Part shown: one piece after another, positions 59,713 through 64,000 of the stretch | Layout: every line of letters begins with the position of its first letter | Numbering within the stretch: the stretch's first letter is position 1 | DNA from: Moritella sp. 24 | GTDB lineage: Bacteria > Pseudomonadota > Gammaproteobacteria > Enterobacterales > Moritellaceae | DNA: 64,000 nt | Assembly: GCF_018219155.1 (NCBI RefSeq) | Contig: NZ_CP056123.1 | Coordinates: forward strand, 4,349,505 to 4,413,504 | Direction of reading: 5' to 3' | Program-made: the position numbers and the translations under genes | The notes under the pieces: model-generated | What the model was told of the DNA's origin: nothing | Databases searched by the model: none | What the model saw: only the letters and a program-made list of their open reading frames with translations

Positions 59713-62700
59713 TACTTATTTCCTGAACGTTTCGACTCAGCTGCATTCATTAGCTTATCCGGCACTGTGATCGCTTTTTGATTACGTTTTACTTCGGTAA
59801 ATACTGGGTCATCAAAATCACCACTAACATTAAATTTCAGTTCAGTGATAACTTCAACAACAGGCTCTAAAAGCTTAGATAAAGCGAAAACCGCTAATGC
59901 CGTTGTTGGTGTTACAGCAAATGCAGTTAATACAGGTAAACTCGATGTCACATCAGGAAAGAAGCTTAAATTATAATTGATCGTATCCGTCACTAAATCG
60001 ATATAACCATTACCGGTAATTTTACCGCTACTTGAGTTCAGTAAAAAGTCTTTGTTATTAATCGCACCATCAGAAATTTGTAATGATGCTTGCATTGATG
60101 AATACGGTAGACCATCGTTAAATACATCACTAAAATCGAGGCTTAGACGCTTCACCAATGACTGTAAACTCAGCACACTTAAGAACCGTGTTCCTTTATC
60201 ACTGACATTGGAAATACGCCCTGCTTTTGTTTTTATCGTTGCATTACCACTGAGCGACTGGCCATCAATACGAAAAGGATTATCTTGCCAAGCAAGACGG
60301 AAATTAACATTAGCAGGTGTTTTAGCTAACGGGCTAATTAACCCTAGTCCCGTCATAAACTCTTCAACACTTTTCGTTTTTAATTCACCTTGGACTTGCG
60401 TGACTTGTTGACCATTCTTGTCATTAAACCAGCGGCCAGTCAAGGCTACTGTTGAGTGTTCCATATCAACATCAAGCGCTTTAATCGTCAGCCCCGTCGC
60501 ACTTTTCGTTACTTCTGCCGATGTCTGACCTAAATTAATCTGCCCCAGAATACAGGCACCACAATTGAAATTAAAAGCTGGCAGGTCTTCCCAAACAACA
60601 GCACTAGATTGCTTACTGGCCGCGGCTTGCTTGATATTTTCCTGCTCAGGATCGGATGCAAAAACCAGATCAGGAAAATAAAGGTAATCCAAATCGATAT
60701 TGACGCTTCCCACATCTGGGATCACGACCGAGCCATTAAACTCATCAGCTTTAAGTTCAACGCCCCAATTACGGTAACCTTTCGTTGCCGTTATTACTAA
60801 GTCCGTTAATGGTTGTTGATGATAACGTGTATTCGCGACAGCAATCTTAATTGAAGATAACGGTTCAACGGCACTATTAAGATCAAATTCACTCTCAGGC
60901 AGGCCGAGATACCATGACTGCCAATCAACAAGATCAATCTCATCAACATTCACCACAATTGCATTCGCAGCATCACTGATCAGTAACTTATCAGCATTAC
61001 CAATTTGCACTAACGACTGAATCAATGAGAGTCCATCATTGGCATAATTAACCTGCCCAGAGAAATACAGTACATCACTGGTATTTAATTGAATATGGGC
61101 TTGTTTATCATTACCGACCACAGAGATATCGGTTGGCCAATCTTGAATGGCGGATTTTGCTAGCGGCACTGGTAAATCGAGCGTAAAGCTTTCTAAATCA
61201 CTCTGCACATCAAATTCATAGTTAAATCCTTGTTCAGAAAAAACCATGTTTAACGTGCCTTGCCAGTCAATATTACCCGCGGTATATTGCTGATATTGAG
61301 GCAATAGTTGAGTCACGACATTATTACTTGACCATAAACCTGCCAGTTCGACATTCACTTGATAATTATTGTTTTTCTGTGCAGTACTAAAACTAAGATC
61401 AAGTGGTTCATCAAGCAATTTAGCCGTTAGCGAGGTTGATAACAAGCCACTATCATCAAACTTAAAGCGCCCATTCACATCGGTTAACGTTAAATCTAAG
61501 TTTGGTAAGTAAATACTGTCATCAACTAAGCCTATTTCACCCTTAACGGTAACGAGATCATCCGCAGTAAATGGAATAACAAGATCGAGCTCACCAGTAA
61601 TATCACCGGCCACTTGCAGACTATTTAATGCATCTGATACTTCAGGTAATGGGCTTATATCAATAAGAGACTTTGCTTTTTTTCCCGTAGTTTCAAACGT
61701 AGCCTGTATCCCAAGGGCCTTAACATCGCCTAAGGTTGGTAGCTGTAAATCGACTCGAGACAATGCAACCTCGCCTAAATTACCTTTTCGAGATGACATA
61801 AATAAATCATCATTCTGAAATAATAATTCCAACTGTAAATCAGTCACACTTGGCCACTGAGGGTCAAATGCAAATTCCGCATCAACCACATTCAGTTTTG
61901 TTTGAAAAATACCATCGCCCTGACGGTAAGGATAATGAGCAAATTCACCAAACCATAATAGCTGGCCACTATCTGAATACCCCTGCTTTAATGCATCTCT
62001 GAGGTAATCGATTAATGCTTCACCCATATAATCTGTAGGGTAGTAATAGAATGCTTTGCTGGCATCACGTAGTGTTAGATCACCTGCAAGGCTAAGAAAT
62101 GGATTAGCATTAGTGGGAATATCTAATAATAACTGGCTATCAATAACCAGTTCAGGAGTATCGACGAATAGCGTATCAGCAACAATTTCAACACCACTCG
62201 GTTCCTCGTTCGCTGCGAGTGTTGTATTACCATAGCGACGCCATGTGAAACCTGTCGAAAATTGATTAACTCGAATATCATGTTCTAAATATTGCTTAAG
62301 ATCGAGTACTGCATCACGCATATCAATATTGACACTACCCGCATCTAAACCGCCAGTGACAGCGATATCAACATTTTCAACACCCGGAAAACCTTGCCAA
62401 CTTTGCAATTGTAAGCCATCGACTTGCAACTGATAACGAAGTTGAGTCCAATCTTGCGTCGGTATCTGAACTTTAATATCACGAACTAAACCATGTGGGT
62501 ATAAGGCTTTTAGATCTTTAAACAAGGCTTCATCGACATGACGAGACAAAGCCACTATCGGGGCGAGTTTAGATAACTCAACCTGATTAATAGCAGCAAA
62601 TATATCATCTTGCTGTTGTCGTACTTGTATATCTAACTGGGGCCAAATAATCCCATTCGTCACTAACGCTAGGTCACGACTATCAAATTGCCAACCTGCA

Positions 62701-63620
62701 TCCGTTAATTGCCACTGTAGGTAACCACCCCAGATATTAAGGTTTTGCTGACGAGTTTCATTTTTCCAAGTAAATTCTGATGGTTCTAATTGTACTAATG
62801 CGGATGTCGGTTTGTTATTAACAATATCAATCCAACCTTCAAAACTTAATACACCTTTCTTCAGCCCTTCTCGCTTAAACAACACCTTTTCAAACCAATT
62901 GGATAAGCTCATATTCTCAGCTTGAAGATAAACTTGACCACTCACATCAGTTAAGTCGTTTTTAGCGCTGGTCACATCAACCATAATACGTAGGTTGTTG
63001 TCAGAAACATCATCATTAATATATGCCCAACCTTCACCGCGGTGACGACGACCTTGGTTTAGCCAAGCAAATTCACGGATATGAATAACTTTCTCTTCTC
63101 CAGAGGGCGTTAATACGCGTAAGTTACTATTCGTTAATTCAAAATTTTTGAGTTGACGGAAAAACACATCAAGTAAGCGGGTTAGCTCAGGCGTCGCAAG
63201 TTTACGCTCTTGTTCAACAGACTGTTCAAAAGGAGAAATAGGAAGTTTTATCTGGACACCATCTAAGATCAAATTATCGAGTAATAATTTTCTCTCTAGT
63301 AAGCTGTTCCAGAAATCAATACTGATCTTGATACGTTCAACGTCAAAATTATACGGTAAGGACTCATCAAATTTGACGTCTAAGGTATTAACAATTAATA
63401 CGGGGCCATATTTATACCAACCCGCATCAATACTTTGTACTTTAATATTCACTGACTGATCAGCAACGAGCCAATCAATCACTCGGTCATGATATTGATT
63501 CAGGTAAGGTAAACTCGCCCGTAGTAAGCTAATCGAAACCGCAGAAAAAACAGCTAAGCAGGCAAAAGTATAAAGGCATGCTTTACCACACCTTCTTAGC
63601 CAATTTCGTTTTACCGTCAC
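59712..63620 (-). CDS. yhdP: AsmA/TamB-like envelope lipid-transport protein YhdP
   Basis: Large inner-membrane anchored protein. In E. coli YhdP is thought to help phospholipid flow to the outer membrane. The 1302 residues (E. coli 1266) begin with a basic stretch and one membrane helix (about 13-35), followed by a long beta-rich periplasmic part with repeated hydrophobic-polar strands (DUF3971/AsmA2-like). The conserved C-terminal AsmA domain contains the NATIKTKAGRISNVSDKGTR segment. The stop overlaps the nitrilase start. rng is 1 bp upstream. Confidence 0.92.
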   Translation of the reverse strand: MTVKRNWLRRCGKACLYTFACLAVFSAVSISLLRASLPYLNQYHDRVIDWLVADQSVNIKVQSIDAGWYKYGPVLIVNTLDVKFDESLPYNFDVERIKISIDFWNSLLERKLLLDNLILDGVQIKLPISPFEQSVEQERKLATPELTRLLDVFFRQLKNFELTNSNLRVLTPSGEEKVIHIREFAWLNQGRRHRGEGWAYINDDVSDNNLRIMVDVTSAKNDLTDVSGQVYLQAENMSLSNWFEKVLFKREGLKKGVLSFEGWIDIVNNKPTSALVQLEPSEFTWKNETRQQNLNIWGGYLQWQLTDAGWQFDSRDLALVTNGIIWPQLDIQVRQQQDDIFAAINQVELSKLAPIVALSRHVDEALFKDLKALYPHGLVRDIKVQIPTQDWTQLRYQLQVDGLQLQSWQGFPGVENVDIAVTGGLDAGSVNIDMRDAVLDLKQYLEHDIRVNQFSTGFTWRRYGNTTLAANEEPSGVEIVADTLFVDTPELVIDSQLLLDIPTNANPFLSLAGDLTLRDASKAFYYYPTDYMGEALIDYLRDALKQGYSDSGQLLWFGEFAHYPYRQGDGIFQTKLNVVDAEFAFDPQWPSVTDLQLELLFQNDDLFMSSRKGNLGEVALSRVDLQLPTLGDVKALGIQATFETTGKKAKSLIDISPLPEVSDALNSLQVAGDITGELDLVIPFTADDLVTVKGEIGLVDDSIYLPNLDLTLTDVNGRFKFDDSGLLSTSLTAKLLDEPLDLSFSTAQKNNNYQVNVELAGLWSSNNVVTQLLPQYQQYTAGNIDWQGTLNMVFSEQGFNYEFDVQSDLESFTLDLPVPLAKSAIQDWPTDISVVGNDKQAHIQLNTSDVLYFSGQVNYANDGLSLIQSLVQIGNADKLLISDAANAIVVNVDEIDLVDWQSWYLGLPESEFDLNSAVEPLSSIKIAVANTRYHQQPLTDLVITATKGYRNWGVELKADEFNGSVVIPDVGSVNIDLDYLYFPDLVFASDPEQENIKQAAASKQSSAVVWEDLPAFNFNCGACILGQINLGQTSAEVTKSATGLTIKALDVDMEHSTVALTGRWFNDKNGQQVTQVQGELKTKSVEEFMTGLGLISPLAKTPANVNFRLAWQDNPFRIDGQSLSGNATIKTKAGRISNVSDKGTRFLSVLSLQSLVKRLSLDFSDVFNDGLPYSSMQASLQISDGAINNKDFLLNSSSGKITGNGYIDLVTDTINYNLSFFPDVTSSLPVLTAFAVTPTTALAVFALSKLLEPVVEVITELKFNVSGDFDDPVFTEVKRNQKAITVPDKLMNAAESKRSGNK

Positions 63621-63621
63621 G

Positions 63622-63999
63622 CTACATCATTACCACATCAAATTGCTCTTGCAAGTATTGAGGTTCAGCTTTGATTTTCACCTGCTTGCCCATAAATAAT
63701 TCCAATTCAGCAATACTGTGTGACTCTTCTTTCTCAATATACTCAGCAACAGCAACGGATGCATAAACGTTAAACTGATCAGCGTCATAAGCACGATTCA
63801 CACGCGTTACTTCACGGAAAATTTCATAGCATACCGTTTCAACCGTCTTCACGGAACCACGACCATCACATGTAGGGCAGTCAGAACATAACACATGCTC
63901 TAATGATTCACGGGTACGTTTACGGGTCATTTCAACTAAGCCTAACGCAGAGAAGTCATGAGTATTTGTTTTAGCACGATCAGGACTTAACGCGGCTTC
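63622..63999 (-). CDS. rng: Ribonuclease G, C-terminal part (truncated by window edge)
   Basis: Single-strand endoribonuclease for 16S rRNA 5' maturation. The frame is open from the window edge and runs through the Met at 63930 (not a true start). The visible 125 residues include GLVEMTRKRTRESLEHVL, the CPTCDGRG zinc-link cysteines, KTVETVCYEIFREVTRV and the terminus KVKIKAEPQYLQEQFDVVMM. They match the C-terminal end of RNase G and of the RNase E core. The neighbouring yhdP and the ending here argue for RNase G. Confidence 0.94.
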   Translation of the reverse strand, partial: EAALSPDRAKTNTHDFSALGLVEMTRKRTRESLEHVLCSDCPTCDGRGSVKTVETVCYEIFREVTRVNRAYDADQFNVYASVAVAEYIEKEESHSIAELELFMGKQVKIKAEPQYLQEQFDVVMM

Positions 64000-64000
64000 T

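Noticed and set aside
63622-63930. Short complete ORF of 102 codons at the window end
   Set aside because: The frame continues upstream to the window edge with RNase G-like residues, so the Met at 63930 is internal.

Overview
This window is a compact chromosomal backbone segment of a marine-type gammaproteobacterium. It has moderately low GC, about 60 protein genes, one structural RNA (RNase P RNA), and no insertion sequences, phage genes, CRISPR arrays, tRNAs or rRNAs that I could find. The blocks nadC-pilABCD-coaE-yacG-mutT-secA, the dcw cluster, lpoA-yraN-diaA-dolP, sspBA-petCBA-rpsI-rplM, degQS, lpt-rpoN-hpf-rapZ and mgtE-pmbA-darP-tldD-yhdP-rng are the arrangement known from Vibrionales and Alteromonadales. 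Gene content and protein sequences suggest a Moritella- or Psychromonas-like organism. The genus is inference only.

Layout. 1-6755 (+): the end of a retropepsin-like protease gene, nadC, the type IV pilus genes pilA-D, coaE and yacG. 6788-28585 (-): mutT, secA, an M23 (LytM) peptidase gene, lpxC and an intact division/cell-wall cluster, read from rsmH to ftsZ. 28755-30011 (-): rnpB and rsmI. 30096-33499 (+): the lipoprotein PBP1A activator lpoA, yraN, diaA and dolP. 33595-41190 (-): sspBA, the cytochrome bc1 operon petABC, rpsI/rplM, coaA and zapE. 41379-44361 (+): zapG and the periplasmic proteases degQ and degS. 44445-45976 (-): murA and ibaG. 46304-55079 (+): a CaCA antiporter, kdsD, kdsC, lptC, lptA, lptB, rpoN, hpf, rapZ and mgtE. 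55237-64000 has pmbA, tldD, a nitrilase-family gene, yhdP and the 3' part of rng on the minus strand, with darP on the plus strand.

Most genes build or monitor the envelope. They cover peptidoglycan precursors (murA, murC-G, ddlB, mraY), the divisome (ftsA/I/L/Q/W/Z, zapE, zapG), lipid A and Kdo (lpxC, kdsC, kdsD), LPS transport (lptA/B/C), outer-membrane lipoproteins (lpoA, dolP), periplasmic proteases (degQ, degS) and lipid homeostasis (yhdP).

I found no clear new multi-gene system. The informative observations are (a) several genes missing from otherwise conserved neighbourhoods (mraZ, zapD, the mla operon, ptsN and npr) and coaA sitting in an unusual place, and (b) undescribed non-coding structure. 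The latter includes a sigma-E-like promoter and an operator-like inverted repeat before degQ, a hairpin overlapping the degS ribosome binding site, a hairpin just before mgtE, and a 12-bp inverted repeat at the junction where mla is missing.
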